This document shows, piece after piece, positions 23,891-33,966 of a stretch of 59,522 bases of DNA. The stretch comes from Deltaproteobacteria bacterium (GTDB taxonomy: Bacteria > Desulfobacterota > GWC2-55-46 > UBA9637). Where the stretch lies: the NCBI GenBank assembly GCA_030690165.1, contig JAUYHF010000061.1, forward strand, positions 1 through 59,522, written 5' to 3'. How positions within the stretch are numbered: the first letter of the stretch is position 1; each line of letters begins with the position of its first letter. The notes beneath the pieces were generated by a model. The model was not told the DNA's origin, made no database searches, and saw only the letters and a list, made by a program, of their open reading frames with translations. A program made the position numbers and the translations under genes.

Positions 23891-26707
23891 TTAAAACACC
23901 GTCCCTATTGTAAATTCCCACTGGGTGGCCTTTTCCCCTTCTCTCCTGTTCAGGTTACGGCCCCATTCAAGCCTTAACGGCCCAACCGGAGAGAACCATC
24001 TTACTCCCAGACCAGCAGATACCCTCAAATCACCAAGGTCTATGTTGCCGTTATAGGCATTTCCTGCGTCAAAGAAGATGAGACCCTTCACTCTTTGTTC
24101 TGCCACCAAAGGGAAGAGATATTCCAAATTTGCAAAAACCTCTTTATTGCCGCCTATAATATCATTTGTTGCAGGATCCAGCGGGCCTACGCTCCTTGTT
24201 CTGAAGCCCCTTATGGTATTTATTCCGCCAAGATAGAATCTTTCATATACAGGAATCTCTTTGCCGCCAAATCCCTGAATATATCCTATTACACCATGCG
24301 TGACGAATGTGGTATCCCAAAACAGCGGAAAATATTTTGCGCCTTCGGCAATATATTTTACAAAATTATTATCACCTCCGAGGGGGCCGCCTGCAAATTC
24401 AAGAGAAAGAGATGTTACAGAACCTTCATTCGGGAAAAATGCGTCATCCCTGGTATCCCTTTTAATGGCGCCGCTCAGGCTGCTTGTAGTACTCTTACCT
24501 TCTTGATCCTTTATCAACTGCGCAGCAGAAGACGACACATCTTTTACTGTCACCTCTTCTAATTTATAGGTCAGATATCCCCTGACATCCCTTTCATAAA
24601 CCGGAAAACCAAGCCTTGCATCAAAACCATAACTGCCTCTTGTAAAATCAGGATACTCCCTGCTGACATTAAATAAATCAACCCCTGCTGAAATGGGTTT
24701 GTCAAAAAGCCACGGCTCGGTAAAGCCAAGCTGGTATCTCGAGCTTTTAGAGCTTATAGTCCCTGAAAGGTCAAGTTTAAGCCCGGTGCCAAAAAAGTTG
24801 CTCTGCGATATGGATGCAGTGCCTATAATATTATCAACCGAGCTATAACCAATGCCTGCTGAAATGGAGCCGGTTGGCCTCTCTTTTACATCCACATTCA
24901 GAACCATTTTGTTTTCAGCGCTTCCCGGCTGCGGCGCAATATTCACCCTCTCAAAATATCCCAATCTGTTCAGGTTGTTTCTGCTCCTCTTCATATCAGT
25001 GGCTGAAAAGAGCATTCCCTCTGAAAGCTCAACCTCTCTCCTTATAACCTTATCCCTGGTATTAACATTGCCGGAAATGTTTATCCTTTCTACATATACC
25101 AACTCTCCTTTCTGAATATCAAATGTAATATCAGCCCTTTTTTCCTTTTCATCTGTATTGGTCACAGGATTGATAATAACATTCGCATAACCCGCGTCGC
25201 CGTAAATATCACTCAACCTGGAAATATCCCCGGTTAATATATTTCTGCTGAATACCTCACCGGTGGTTGTCTTAACCTTTTCCATCAATAGAGCCCTGGT
25301 GGTAAGTATATCCCCTTTTATATCTATTTTCCCAACCTTATATTGTTCTCCTTCAGAAAGGGCTATGGTAATAAAAAACCATTTTTTATCACTGCTTAAA
25401 GACACAAGATGGTCTGTTATGCCGGCATGGATGTAGCCGTTATCATAATAATGCGCCATTATCTTACTTAGGTCGTTCTGAAAAACAGCCTCGTCAAATA
25501 TCCCTGATTTCGTCAGAAAAGAAAAAAATCCGACCTCCTTTGTGTCCATGACATCCTTTATCTCACCCTCATCATATGCCTTGCTGCCTATAATAGTAAT
25601 CCTCTTTACCTTTACCTTATCTCCTTCCTCTATATTAAACTTAACCTCTGCGGCTGCGTCATCCTTCCTCTCTACTACAGATTCAACATTTGCAAGAAAA
25701 AACCCTTCAGTCGCGTAAAGGGCCTTAATCTTTTCTGCATTTTCATTGAGGAGCGTCCTGTTAAGGATAGTGTTCTCCTTTACTGTTATAGCGCCTTTTA
25801 TCTTCTCGTCTTTAATCTCTTTATTTCCGCTTATCACAACCTTTTTTATTACCGGCCTTTCCTTTACAATAAAGGTCAGTTCCATACCTCTGCCTGTATC
25901 TCTGATATCTGCCATTACATCTTCAAAAAAGCCCATGTCATAGACGGCCTTTATATCGTCCCTTAAATCATCACGAGAAAACACCTCTCCTGTCTTGCTT
26001 TTTATCTTTGTATTTACAGCCGCTTCATCAACCCGTTTATTGCCGGTAATTATCACATTGCTGATTATCCCGTACTTTACAGCGCCTTTAGCCTCCGTAT
26101 ATCCGGGGACAGATTTCAAATCTGTCCCCTTTGCCGTAATCATTTTTTCCACAAGTTTCCCGGCAAAAGACTTTAGAGATTCAAGTATTGCCTTTTCATT
26201 TTCTTCCTTCACGTATAAGGAGGTAATTAGCCTATTCTCTATTATATCCAATAGCCTTATATCAAGACTTATAGCTTTATCAATCTTTGTTATACTGCCA
26301 AGGATTGCATAAGCCGCGCCTTCATCTTTTCCAATCTTTGAGGCGCTCGCCTCGTCAAACGAATATATCTTTTCCTCAAGCACAAGTATTTTGAGCCTTT
26401 CTATGCCGGCAATTTTGAATTTACCGTCTTCCTCAATGCCAGACGCCAATGCATTAAGAACCTCTCTTCTGAAACCGGAAAGGTCTCCTTTGCCGTATAC
26501 TGTAAACGGCATGATGATTACCCTATCAGTAACCTTTGGAGGTAAAATATTAGTCTCCTGTGCTGCAGCCATTGTAGATGCAGTAAGCAGTAAAAATACC
26601 GTCACCAGACACCAGACACCAGACACCAGACTTGTGACTTGTGACTTGTAACTTGCAACTTGTAACTCCTGACCCCTGACCCTTGACCCCTTTTTTTTAG
26701 ACCGCAC
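23891..26707 (-). CDS. bamA: Outer-membrane assembly factor BamA with N-terminal TolB/CsgG-like domain
   Basis: 938 residues against about 760-810 for most BamA. The order is a signal peptide (hydrophobic core about 29-45), an extra alpha/beta domain (about 55-200; [27 protein letters not shown]) like TolB-N/CsgG-type domains, five POTRA domains (about 210-560) and the 16-strand barrel with [16 protein letters not shown] and a C-terminal Phe. The positively charged n-region of the signal peptide ([20 protein letters not shown]) is made of heptamer repeats. GTDLKSVP, from the palindrome at 26105-26129, sits in the linker before POTRA1. The start is a GTG overlapping lolD by 11 nt. Confidence 0.95.
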   Translation of the reverse strand: MRSKKKGSRVRGQELQVASYKSQVTSLVSGVWCLVTVFLLLTASTMAAAQETNILPPKVTDRVIIMPFTVYGKGDLSGFRREVLNALASGIEEDGKFKIAGIERLKILVLEEKIYSFDEASASKIGKDEGAAYAILGSITKIDKAISLDIRLLDIIENRLITSLYVKEENEKAILESLKSFAGKLVEKMITAKGTDLKSVPGYTEAKGAVKYGIISNVIITGNKRVDEAAVNTKIKSKTGEVFSRDDLRDDIKAVYDMGFFEDVMADIRDTGRGMELTFIVKERPVIKKVVISGNKEIKDEKIKGAITVKENTILNRTLLNENAEKIKALYATEGFFLANVESVVERKDDAAAEVKFNIEEGDKVKVKRITIIGSKAYDEGEIKDVMDTKEVGFFSFLTKSGIFDEAVFQNDLSKIMAHYYDNGYIHAGITDHLVSLSSDKKWFFITIALSEGEQYKVGKIDIKGDILTTRALLMEKVKTTTGEVFSRNILTGDISRLSDIYGDAGYANVIINPVTNTDEKEKRADITFDIQKGELVYVERINISGNVNTRDKVIRREVELSEGMLFSATDMKRSRNNLNRLGYFERVNIAPQPGSAENKMVLNVDVKERPTGSISAGIGYSSVDNIIGTASISQSNFFGTGLKLDLSGTISSKSSRYQLGFTEPWLFDKPISAGVDLFNVSREYPDFTRGSYGFDARLGFPVYERDVRGYLTYKLEEVTVKDVSSSAAQLIKDQEGKSTTSSLSGAIKRDTRDDAFFPNEGSVTSLSLEFAGGPLGGDNNFVKYIAEGAKYFPLFWDTTFVTHGVIGYIQGFGGKEIPVYERFYLGGINTIRGFRTRSVGPLDPATNDIIGGNKEVFANLEYLFPLVAEQRVKGLIFFDAGNAYNGNIDLGDLRVSAGLGVRWFSPVGPLRLEWGRNLNRREGEKATQWEFTIGTVF
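26105..26129. repeat. Perfect 9-bp palindrome inside bamA
   Basis: Arms GGGGACAGA and TCTGTCCCC around TTTCAAA. It encodes GTDLKSVP in the linker between the N-terminal extra domain and POTRA1. It shares arms and reading frame with the lpxD insert at 23023-23053. Confidence 0.85.
26604..26690. repeat. Long heptamer array at the 5' end of bamA
   Basis: At least twelve consecutive 7-bp units that drift in sequence: CCAGACA repeated, then TTGTGAC twice, TTGTAAC, TTGCAAC, TTGTAAC, TCCTGAC, CCCTGAC, CCTTGAC. The 7-bp register is kept throughout. It encodes most of residues 6-34 of BamA. Confidence 0.75.
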
Positions 26708-27410
26708 TAAGCCCCACCTCTGACTGTGCGGTATTTTCGTATATCTTCCCGTCCAGCATCCTGATATTTCTCTTCATCTTGCCGACTAATCTCTCATTAT
26801 GCGTTACAATAACCATGGTTATGCCCTTTTCATTATTTAATTTTAAAAGCAGATTAAAAACCTCGTCTCCTGTATGCGTATCCAGATTCCCTGTCGGCTC
26901 ATCTGCGAGAAGCACATCCGGCGATTGAATAAGCGCCCTTGCTATCGCAACCCTCTGCTGCTCACCGCCGGATAACTCGCCGGGCTTGTGACCCCACCTC
27001 TCCTTCAAACCAACATCAGAAAGAAGGCCCTCTGCCATCTTCCTGGCTGAATTCCTGTCGCCGCCCCCGATGAGAACAGGCATCATTACATTTTCAAGGG
27101 CGGTAAATTCCGGAAGAAGGTGATGAAACTGAAAAACAAAACCTATATTTTTATTTCTAAAAATGGCAAGCCTCTTGTCTGTCTGGCCAAAAATTTTTTC
27201 GCCTTTATAAAATACATCACCATTTGTTGGCCTGTCTAATGCGCCCATTATATGCAAAAGCGTGCTCTTCCCGACCCCTGATGCCCCAACCACAGCAGTC
27301 ATCTCGCCCTTTGAAACAGAGAGGTCAATGCCTTTAAGAACCTCTACTGTCTTTGTCTTATTGCCGTAAGATTTATACAGTCCAACTACCTTTATTAGTT
27401 CCATAATCAC
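26697..27410 (-). CDS. lolD: Lipoprotein-releasing system ATPase LolD
   Basis: About 235 residues. Walker [12 protein letters not shown]-loop [17 protein letters not shown], signature [15 protein letters not shown], Walker [13 protein letters not shown] and a conserved H-loop (VTHNERL) define a LolD/MacB-type ATPase. It powers release of outer-membrane lipoproteins to LolA with LolC/E. A GTG at 27410 overlaps the upstream stop; an ATG two codons later (27404) is equally possible. It is separated from lolC/E only by the cNMP-domain gene. Confidence 0.93.
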   Translation of the reverse strand: MIMELIKVVGLYKSYGNKTKTVEVLKGIDLSVSKGEMTAVVGASGVGKSTLLHIMGALDRPTNGDVFYKGEKIFGQTDKRLAIFRNKNIGFVFQFHHLLPEFTALENVMMPVLIGGGDRNSARKMAEGLLSDVGLKERWGHKPGELSGGEQQRVAIARALIQSPDVLLADEPTGNLDTHTGDEVFNLLLKLNNEKGITMVIVTHNERLVGKMKRNIRMLDGKIYENTAQSEVGLSAV

Positions 27411-28693
27411 TATATCAGCGCCGCAGACTGAAGCCCTTTTGCCTTTATAACATCCGCAACCCTTGCCTTTATAACATCTTCCAGCGCCTTCCTTATATCA
27501 GGATATTTTGCCAGGATATCTTTTATCATAGGCCGGGAAAACAGAACAAGCTCTACATTTGTAAGAGCCGTACAATTGGCAACCCGCGGTTTTGATGTAG
27601 CCAAAGCTATCTCGCCGAAGAAGTCCCCTTCCTCAAGCACTGCCATCACTATCTTTCCCTTCTGAGGATCGTCAACCCATACCTTGACCTTCCCTTCTTT
27701 TATCAGATACATTGTATCCCCTATCTCTCCCTGATTAACTACATTTGCGTCCTGTTCAAATTTTTCAGAGGAGAGCCTTGCAAGTATCGCCTTTCTGTCA
27801 GCAGCGGTTAAAGGTTCAAATATAGGAGAAATGGCCATGAGCCTGTCGACAACCCTCTCCTTATAGAAATTGAAAAGCACCTGCGCAACCCTCTTATGCC
27901 TTGCAATAATATCATCTATGTCGCTTTTAACAATCTCAAGGATGCTCGCCGGCGTTGTTGCCCTTACTGACGCCTCTCTTCTTGCATTTGAAAAGAAACC
28001 AAACTCGCCAAAAAAATCACCCTCCTTCAACGTGGCCAGCACAACGTTATTGCCTTTCTTATCCCTGGCAATTATATCCAATTCCCCGCTTACAACTATA
28101 TAGATAGAATCTCCTCTGTCGCCCTCCTGAAAGACAAACACCCCTGGAGAGATTATTTGATGTTTGACCTTGCCGATTACCGCAAGCAGTTCGTCTCTTG
28201 TCAGGTCTGAAAAAAGCGGGGTTCTGGGAAACTTGACAGGCTGTTCTTCTGCAGCCTTCGCAGGACTCTCTGCAGAAGACGGCTGGCTGGCAGCAGGCCT
28301 GTCCCCTGATGCAACATCGGGGGGCTTTGATGTCTCGGCCTTTTTTTCTCCCTCACCTACAATCCCTTTCGTTGTATACAACTCTGCTATCTTTTTCTGC
28401 ACACCCGTCTGAGACGGGTCTATATCCATTATAATCTTGCATACACCTATCGCCTTGGTAACAAACCCCTGTGTGATAAATACATTTATGGCCAGTTTAT
28501 AGGCATCTACTGCCTCGCTGTTTTTACCCAACTTTCTGTAAATATCCCCAAGCCGCAGGGCAATCTTAGGATCTTTGCCGGAATATGACCTTATGGTCTC
28601 GTATGTCTCAACGGCTTCCTTTAATTTGCCTTTGGAAAAATAACCTTCTGCCTTATCTTTAACAGCAGACACTGATCTCTCGTCTACAGCCAT
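27410..28693 (-). CDS. TPR plus tandem cyclic-nucleotide-binding-domain protein
   Basis: 427 residues. N-terminal TPR-like helices (about 1-120), a Pro/Ala/Ser-rich linker (about 121-160), then two Crp-type cNMP-binding domains (about 165-280 and 285-410). Each has the phosphate-binding cassette: [21 protein letters not shown] and [21 protein letters not shown], with the Arg that contacts the nucleotide phosphate retained. There is no DNA-binding HTH or kinase domain, so it is probably a sensor or adaptor. It lies inside the lol genes, one base from lolD and 12 nt from lolC/E, so it is co-expressed with them. Confidence 0.88.
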   Translation of the reverse strand: MAVDERSVSAVKDKAEGYFSKGKLKEAVETYETIRSYSGKDPKIALRLGDIYRKLGKNSEAVDAYKLAINVFITQGFVTKAIGVCKIIMDIDPSQTGVQKKIAELYTTKGIVGEGEKKAETSKPPDVASGDRPAASQPSSAESPAKAAEEQPVKFPRTPLFSDLTRDELLAVIGKVKHQIISPGVFVFQEGDRGDSIYIVVSGELDIIARDKKGNNVVLATLKEGDFFGEFGFFSNARREASVRATTPASILEIVKSDIDDIIARHKRVAQVLFNFYKERVVDRLMAISPIFEPLTAADRKAILARLSSEKFEQDANVVNQGEIGDTMYLIKEGKVKVWVDDPQKGKIVMAVLEEGDFFGEIALATSKPRVANCTALTNVELVLFSRPMIKDILAKYPDIRKALEDVIKARVADVIKAKGLQSAALI

Positions 28694-28705
28694 AACTTCC
28701 TCCCT

Positions 28706-29980
28706 TCATTCATACCGCAGCGCCTCAACCGGGTCCAGTCTGGAGGCCCGCCATGAGGGATAGATTGTTGCCAAAAAGCTTATAACAATTGCCGCCGATG
28801 CTATTATCAGCACAACATAAGGGTCCACCTTTGAAGGAAGTTTATCTATATAATACACATCAGGACGGAGAACCTTAAAACCAAAAAGCCTTTCCACAAT
28901 CCCAACAATCTTTTCCAGATTAAGGGCTGCGGCAACCCCTATCGCCACGCCGCCCGCAGTGCCGCTAATCCCTATTATCAGCCCTTCTACCATAAATATC
29001 CGCATTATCCCGTTTGCAGTAGCGCCCATGGATTTAAGTATCGCTATATCCTTCCCCTTTTCCATAACCACCATGATAAGGGTAGATATAATATTAAGTG
29101 CGGCGACTATGACAATCAATATAAGTATTATAAACATCGCCACTTTTTCCAGCTTTAGCGCTGAAAACAGATTCTTGTTCATGTCCATCCATGTCCTTAC
29201 GTAATAAAACCCTCCAATGGCCCTCTGTATATCTTTGCCTATCTTCTCTGCCTGATAGATATCTTTTATCTTAACCTCCACCCCTGTAACCATATCCCCC
29301 ATCCTGAAGAATCTATTGGCGCTCTCAAGAGAAACGAATGCCATAGATGAATCATACTCATACATGCCAAATTCAAAGATTCCGGATACCTTAAACCTTG
29401 CAATCCTTGGAACAGGGCCAGCCGCTGTCATTGCGCCGGACGGAGATATTACATTCACCTCGTCACCAACTGCAATACCCATGTTTCTGGAGAGTTCCCT
29501 GCCTACGACTATCCCTGGCAGGGGCGAGCCATGGGAATATTTATCCTGCAAAGAATTCCTGAGCCCCTCCATGCCCCCCTGTCTTATCTTTCCGGGCAGG
29601 GCTATTACCTCGCCGACACTGTCAACATCCAGCCCCCTCACTACAGCGCCAACAACCCCGTTTTCTGTTGAAAGCATTGCCTGATTATATATAAACGGTG
29701 TTGCGCCGACAACACCTTCAACCTTTTTTGCCTTTTCCACCACCTCTTTATAGTCCTTCATGCCCCTGCCCAGTTCCATCACCACCAGATGCGCATTCAC
29801 CCCAAGTATCTTGTCCCTCAAATCCTCTTCAAATCCTGTCATCACAGACAGAACAACAATAAGGGCAGTTACCCCAACCATAACGCCCAATATCGATATA
29901 AACGTTACGATTGAGACAAACGTCTGTTTGCGTTTTGCCTTGAGATATCTAAGGCCTATAAAAAGTTCGTAACCTGCCAT
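28706..29980 (-). CDS. lolC: Lipoprotein-releasing system permease LolC/LolE
   Basis: 424 residues. One N-terminal helix (FVSIVTFISILGVMVGVTALIVVLSVMTGFE), a large periplasmic domain (about 50-270), then three C-terminal helices with the FtsX domain and the terminal SWRASRLDPVEALRYE. Only one permease gene is present, so it probably forms a homodimer, as in single-permease (LolF-type) systems. It is adjacent to lysS with a 1-nt overlap. Confidence 0.93.
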   Translation of the reverse strand: MAGYELFIGLRYLKAKRKQTFVSIVTFISILGVMVGVTALIVVLSVMTGFEEDLRDKILGVNAHLVVMELGRGMKDYKEVVEKAKKVEGVVGATPFIYNQAMLSTENGVVGAVVRGLDVDSVGEVIALPGKIRQGGMEGLRNSLQDKYSHGSPLPGIVVGRELSRNMGIAVGDEVNVISPSGAMTAAGPVPRIARFKVSGIFEFGMYEYDSSMAFVSLESANRFFRMGDMVTGVEVKIKDIYQAEKIGKDIQRAIGGFYYVRTWMDMNKNLFSALKLEKVAMFIILILIVIVAALNIISTLIMVVMEKGKDIAILKSMGATANGIMRIFMVEGLIIGISGTAGGVAIGVAAALNLEKIVGIVERLFGFKVLRPDVYYIDKLPSKVDPYVVLIIASAAIVISFLATIYPSWRASRLDPVEALRYE

Positions 29981-31470
29981 TATTCCATCTGCCTCTCAGG
30001 CCTTAACTGTGGAAATAATATCACATCTCTTATGGACGCAGAATTTGTAAAGAGCATTACAAGCCTGTCAATGCCAATGCCCTCGCCTGCTGTAGGGGGC
30101 ATGCCGTATTCAAGCGCCTTCACAAAATCCTCATCCATCAGATGCGCCTCTGTGTCGCCTGCATCCTTTTCCTTAGCCTGCTGGATAAACCTTTCCCTCT
30201 GGTCTATCGGGTCATTAAGCTCTGAAAAGGCATTGGCAATCTCCCTGCCGCAGACCAAAAGTTCAAACCTGTCAACAATTGCAGGGTCTTTGTCATTCTT
30301 TCTGGAAAGCGGCGAGACATCCAGAGGGTAATGCGTGACAAATGTCGGCTGGATGAATTTAGGCTCAGCAACCTCTTCAAATATCTCTAAGAGAATCTTA
30401 CCGTGGCTGAATGCCTCCGGCATATCAAGGCGAAGCTTTTTTGCAAATTCAAAGGCCTTTTTTTTGTCAGTAAATATCCCTTCATCCGCATTGCTGTATT
30501 TAAGTATCGCATCCTTTACAGTAATCCTCTGCCACGGCGGAGTTAAGTCAATGGTCTGACCCTGATATTCTATCTTGAACGTCCCAAGGAGCTCCTTTGC
30601 AATGGAACTGAGCATCTCCTCTGTCAGGTTCATCAAATCTTCGAAGGTTGCGTATGCCTGATAAAACTCAAGCATTGTAAATTCAGGGTTGTGCTGCGTT
30701 GATATGCCCTCGTTTCTGAAATTCCTGTTTATCTCATAAACCCTTTCAAATCCGCCTATGACAAGCCTCTTAAGATAAAGCTCAGGGGCAATCCTCAAAA
30801 ATAAATCTATATCAAGGGCATTGTGATGGGTCTTAAAAGGCCGGGCAGCTGCGCCGCCGGGGATTGACTGCATCATAGGCGTTTCTACCTCTATAAAATC
30901 CCTTTTACCAAGAAAATCTCTTATGAGCTGGATTATCTTTGTCCTTTTTACAAATACATCCTTAACCTCCGGGTTTGTTATCAGGTCGAGATAGCGCTGA
31001 CGGTAGCGGATCTCCACATCCGTAAGGCCGTGCCACTTTTCAGGCAAAGGCAAAAGCGATTTTGCCAAAAGTCTTATATATTTTGCCTCTATGGTGAGTT
31101 CATTAGTTTTGGTGCGAAAGACACTTCCTTCAACGGCCACAATATCTCCAATATCAAAATTTCTAAAGATTTTATAGGCATCCTCGCCAATCAAATCCTT
31201 TCTAATATATACCTGAATTCTGCCCGTCCTGTCCTGAATATGCAGAAAAGAGGCTTTGCCAAAATCCCTGAATGCCATTATCCTGCCTGCAAGTCTAACT
31301 GTCTCATTCCTGGCTTCAAGGGCTTCTTTGTCCAAACTACCGCAGCGGTCTATTATCTCTTTTGTGGTATCTTTTACCGCAAAATCATTAGGGTACGGGT
31401 TTATCCCCATCCGCTTAAGCTCTTCTAATTTATTTTTCCTCTGCTCTGTCTCTCCAATCCTTTCTGCCAT
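29980..31470 (-). CDS. lysS: Lysyl-tRNA synthetase, class II
   Basis: 496 residues. OB-fold anticodon domain (about 60-150), then class II motifs: RTKIIQLIRDFLGKRDFIEVETP (motif 1), RVYEINRNFRNEGISTQHNPEFT (motif 2) and GEGIGIDRLVMLF (motif 3). It charges tRNA-Lys. It is the first gene after the minus-strand promoter at 31509-31536 and leads the envelope operon. Confidence 0.98.
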   Translation of the reverse strand: MAERIGETEQRKNKLEELKRMGINPYPNDFAVKDTTKEIIDRCGSLDKEALEARNETVRLAGRIMAFRDFGKASFLHIQDRTGRIQVYIRKDLIGEDAYKIFRNFDIGDIVAVEGSVFRTKTNELTIEAKYIRLLAKSLLPLPEKWHGLTDVEIRYRQRYLDLITNPEVKDVFVKRTKIIQLIRDFLGKRDFIEVETPMMQSIPGGAAARPFKTHHNALDIDLFLRIAPELYLKRLVIGGFERVYEINRNFRNEGISTQHNPEFTMLEFYQAYATFEDLMNLTEEMLSSIAKELLGTFKIEYQGQTIDLTPPWQRITVKDAILKYSNADEGIFTDKKKAFEFAKKLRLDMPEAFSHGKILLEIFEEVAEPKFIQPTFVTHYPLDVSPLSRKNDKDPAIVDRFELLVCGREIANAFSELNDPIDQRERFIQQAKEKDAGDTEAHLMDEDFVKALEYGMPPTAGEGIGIDRLVMLFTNSASIRDVILFPQLRPERQME

Positions 31471-31508
31471 TTAAATAATCCTTTTCCTATAAAATTTTAA
31501 AATGTTAC

Positions 31509-31536
31509 ATTATCTTAATTTGGTATTGGTAGTCAA
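31509..31536 (-). promoter_or_regulatory. Sigma70-type promoter for lysS and the envelope operon
   Basis: On the minus strand TTGACT (31536-31531) is followed after 16 bp by GATAAT (31514-31509). It ends about 40 bp upstream of the lysS ATG. It is divergent from the plus-strand promoter at 31558-31586. Confidence 0.55.
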
Positions 31537-31557
31537 GGGAAAGAACTGTAAAATGCC

Positions 31558-31586
31558 TTGTCAGCGCAAATTTCATCTGCTATACT
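31558..31586 (+). promoter_or_regulatory. Sigma70-type promoter for the aldehyde dehydrogenase cluster
   Basis: TTGTCA (31558-31563) and TATACT (31581-31586) with a 17-bp spacer. The leader of about 50 nt contains a small TCAGG/CCTGA hairpin and then AGGGAGG before the ATG at 31640. Confidence 0.6.
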
Positions 31587-31639
31587 CTAACACAAAAATA
31601 TCAGGCTGAAACCTGAGGGATAAAGAAAGGGAGGACTAT

Positions 31640-33127
31640 ATGGCTGAAAAGGTTAAGAACTTTATTGACGGCAAATGGACAGATGGAGCGGATGGAAAAA
31701 TCTTTAAGAGCATCAATCCTGCTGATATTGGAGACATTGTAGGCATTGTCCCGCGTTCAGGGCAAAAGGATGTGAATATGGCTGTTTCGGCAGCGCGCAA
31801 GGCCTACGATAAATGGCGTCTTACCCCGGCGCCCAAAAGGGGCGAAATAATCCTGCGGGCTGCAGAAATGCTTGTCAAAAGAAAACAGGAATTTGGCGAA
31901 ATTGTTACGCGCGAGATGGGCAAGGTATTGCCGGAGGGTCTTGGCGATGTGCAGGAGGCAATAGACATGGCCTACTATATGGGCAGCGAAGGGAGAAGGC
32001 TTTCCGGCGAGACCGTGCCGTCTGAATTGCCTGATAAAGACTGTAAATCAATCCGTGTTCCAATAGGTGTTTTCGCCCTGATTACACCATGGAACTTCCC
32101 TACAGCCATACCTGCGTGGAAGATATTTTCAGCCCTTGTCACTGGCAATACAGTCGTATTCAAGCCGTCAAGCTACACACCTGTCTGCGCCGCAAAATTA
32201 GTAGAGGTTATTGCTGAGGCAGGTATCCCTGACGGCGTATTAAATCTTGTTCACGGAACCGGCGAAGAAATAGGAGAATGTGTTGCAACACATCCTGAAA
32301 TAGATGGTGTTTCATTCACAGGATCAACGGCTGTCGGAGAAAGGTTAGCAAGGGTGTGCAGCTCCATGGACAAGAAAATATCATGCGAGATGGGCGGTAA
32401 AAACGCCATAATAGTCATGGGAGACGCAAAATTAGAGCTTGCTGTTGAGGGCGCAATCTGGGGAGGTTTTGGCACAACAGGCCAGAGGTGCACAGCGGCA
32501 AGCCGCATTATAGTACATGAGGCTGTTTACAATAAGTTTCTCAATATGCTGATAAAGGCTGCTTCAAAACTAAGGCTTGGCAGCGGCCTTCTGAAGACAA
32601 CTGATATTGGACCAGTAATAAACCAGCCCCAGATGGAAAAGGTTCTGGATTATATTAAGATCGGACAAAAAGAAGGCGCAAGGCTTGTTGCCGGAGGAAA
32701 GCCATATAAAAAAGGCCTATGCGCCAAAGGCTATTTTATAGAGCCGACCATATTTGCCAATGTCCATCCAAAGATGCGCATCGCGCAGGAAGAGATATTT
32801 GGACCGGTTGTATGTATAATTAAGGCAAAGGGATTGGCAGACGCCGTAAATATTGTAAATAATGTAAAATACGGCCTTTCATCTGCCATATACACACAGG
32901 ATGTAAACAACTCTGCCATAGCGGAAAGGGATTTGGATACAGGAATTGTTTATATAAACGCATCCACTATCGGCGCTGAGATTCAACTCCCGTTCGGCGG
33001 CACAAAAAAGAGCGGACTCGGACACAGGGAGGCAGGCGGAAGGGGCGGCGCTCTTGACATGTTCACTAAATGGAAGGTAATCTACAGGGACTACAGCGGT
33101 AGGCTGCAAAAGGCGCAGATAGACTAA
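31640..33127 (+). CDS. NAD(P)-dependent aldehyde dehydrogenase
   Basis: 495 residues, full-length ALDH superfamily. TPWNFPTAIPAWK (cofactor-site Asn), FTGSTAVGERLA (Rossmann), EMGGKNAIIVMGDA (general-base Glu), GTTGQRCTAASR (catalytic Cys) and QEEIFGPVV are all present. It oxidises an aldehyde to an acid. The opening (FIDGKWTDGADGKIFKSINPAD) and overall look are closest to semialdehyde dehydrogenases acting on amino-acid-derived substrates. The class III aminotransferase three genes downstream would generate such a semialdehyde, so the pair may degrade an omega-amino acid such as lysine or GABA (inference). Confidence 0.92.
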   Translation: MAEKVKNFIDGKWTDGADGKIFKSINPADIGDIVGIVPRSGQKDVNMAVSAARKAYDKWRLTPAPKRGEIILRAAEMLVKRKQEFGEIVTREMGKVLPEGLGDVQEAIDMAYYMGSEGRRLSGETVPSELPDKDCKSIRVPIGVFALITPWNFPTAIPAWKIFSALVTGNTVVFKPSSYTPVCAAKLVEVIAEAGIPDGVLNLVHGTGEEIGECVATHPEIDGVSFTGSTAVGERLARVCSSMDKKISCEMGGKNAIIVMGDAKLELAVEGAIWGGFGTTGQRCTAASRIIVHEAVYNKFLNMLIKAASKLRLGSGLLKTTDIGPVINQPQMEKVLDYIKIGQKEGARLVAGGKPYKKGLCAKGYFIEPTIFANVHPKMRIAQEEIFGPVVCIIKAKGLADAVNIVNNVKYGLSSAIYTQDVNNSAIAERDLDTGIVYINASTIGAEIQLPFGGTKKSGLGHREAGGRGGALDMFTKWKVIYRDYSGRLQKAQID

Positions 33128-33147
33128 TAAACGAGGGAGGAGCGAGT

Positions 33148-33651
33148 ATGGATATTATACACTTTTCGGCAAAAGAAATTCTTGAAATGGCACTCAGAAT
33201 AGAGGAAAATGGGGTAGATTTTTATACTCAGGCTGGCAATGCCTCAAAGTCTAAAAAGCTTAAAGAACTCTTTATATTTCTTGCAGAAGAAGAGAAGAAA
33301 CACATTATATTCTTTGGAGAGATGGACAGATCTGTTAAGGATGATACTCAGCCAGACACCCTTGACCCTTACCTTGACGAGGCGTCGCTCTATCTTAAGG
33401 CTTTGGCCAACTCAAGAGTATTCACTAACAAAAATGAGGGGAAACGTTTGGCCGGCAAAGTTCGTAATGAGCAAGAGGTGCTGCAAACCGCCATCAATAT
33501 GGAAAAAGACTCAATCCTCTTTTATTATGAATTACACAGCGCAATCACTAACAAAGATAAAGCTATACTGGGAAGCATTATTGAAGAGGAAAAAAATCAT
33601 CTTAGGAAATTGGTAGCGCTTCAGAAAAATCTCCAGCGCAAATCAAACTAA
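33148..33651 (+). CDS. Ferritin-like (rubrerythrin-type) diiron protein
   Basis: 167 residues, a four-helix ferritin-like domain without a rubredoxin tail. Putative iron ligands follow the rubrerythrin pattern: Glu in MALRIEENGVDFY, EEEKKH, Glu in INMEKDSILFYYE and EEEKNH. Such proteins act as peroxidases or reactive-oxygen or iron handlers. It begins 20 nt after the dehydrogenase stop with GGGAGGAG as ribosome site, so it is co-transcribed. Confidence 0.85.
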   Translation: MDIIHFSAKEILEMALRIEENGVDFYTQAGNASKSKKLKELFIFLAEEEKKHIIFFGEMDRSVKDDTQPDTLDPYLDEASLYLKALANSRVFTNKNEGKRLAGKVRNEQEVLQTAINMEKDSILFYYELHSAITNKDKAILGSIIEEEKNHLRKLVALQKNLQRKSN

Positions 33652-33683
33652 AATAATAAGAATAAATTTCAGGAGGGTTCTCC

Positions 33684-33932
33684 ATGGTAGAATATGTAAA
33701 AACCTATTCATGCCCAACATGCGGCGGACAGGCCAGCGGAAGGGGACATCTATGCCACCCGCTTAAAGAAGGTATTCCATTTATCTGCGAGTTTTGCAGT
33801 AAAAAGGTCAATGATGCCAGACACGTCTGTGCCAAGATGATAGACAGTATTGAGTATGTATGTAAAAAATGCGGTCGTCTGGCTGCCTATAACTCTCTCC
33901 TTTGTCAACCTGAATTAATAGACAAAGATTAA
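33684..33932 (+). CDS. Small Cys-rich zinc-ribbon-type protein
   Basis: 82 residues with Cys pairs CPTCGG, CEFCSKK and CKKCGR, and lone Cys at CHPL, VCAKM and LCQP. This is consistent with two or three treble-clef or zinc-ribbon knuckles or a small iron site. No named family is recognised. AGGAGGG precedes the ATG. It sits directly between the ferritin-like gene and the aminotransferase. Confidence 0.75.
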   Translation: MVEYVKTYSCPTCGGQASGRGHLCHPLKEGIPFICEFCSKKVNDARHVCAKMIDSIEYVCKKCGRLAAYNSLLCQPELIDKD

Positions 33933-33966
33933 TATTTTTAAGATTAGGTCTGCGCCAGGAGGTTTT

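Noticed and set aside
26604-26690. CRISPR-like array
   Set aside because: Repeat units are only 7 bp and contiguous, with no spacers and no cas genes in the window.
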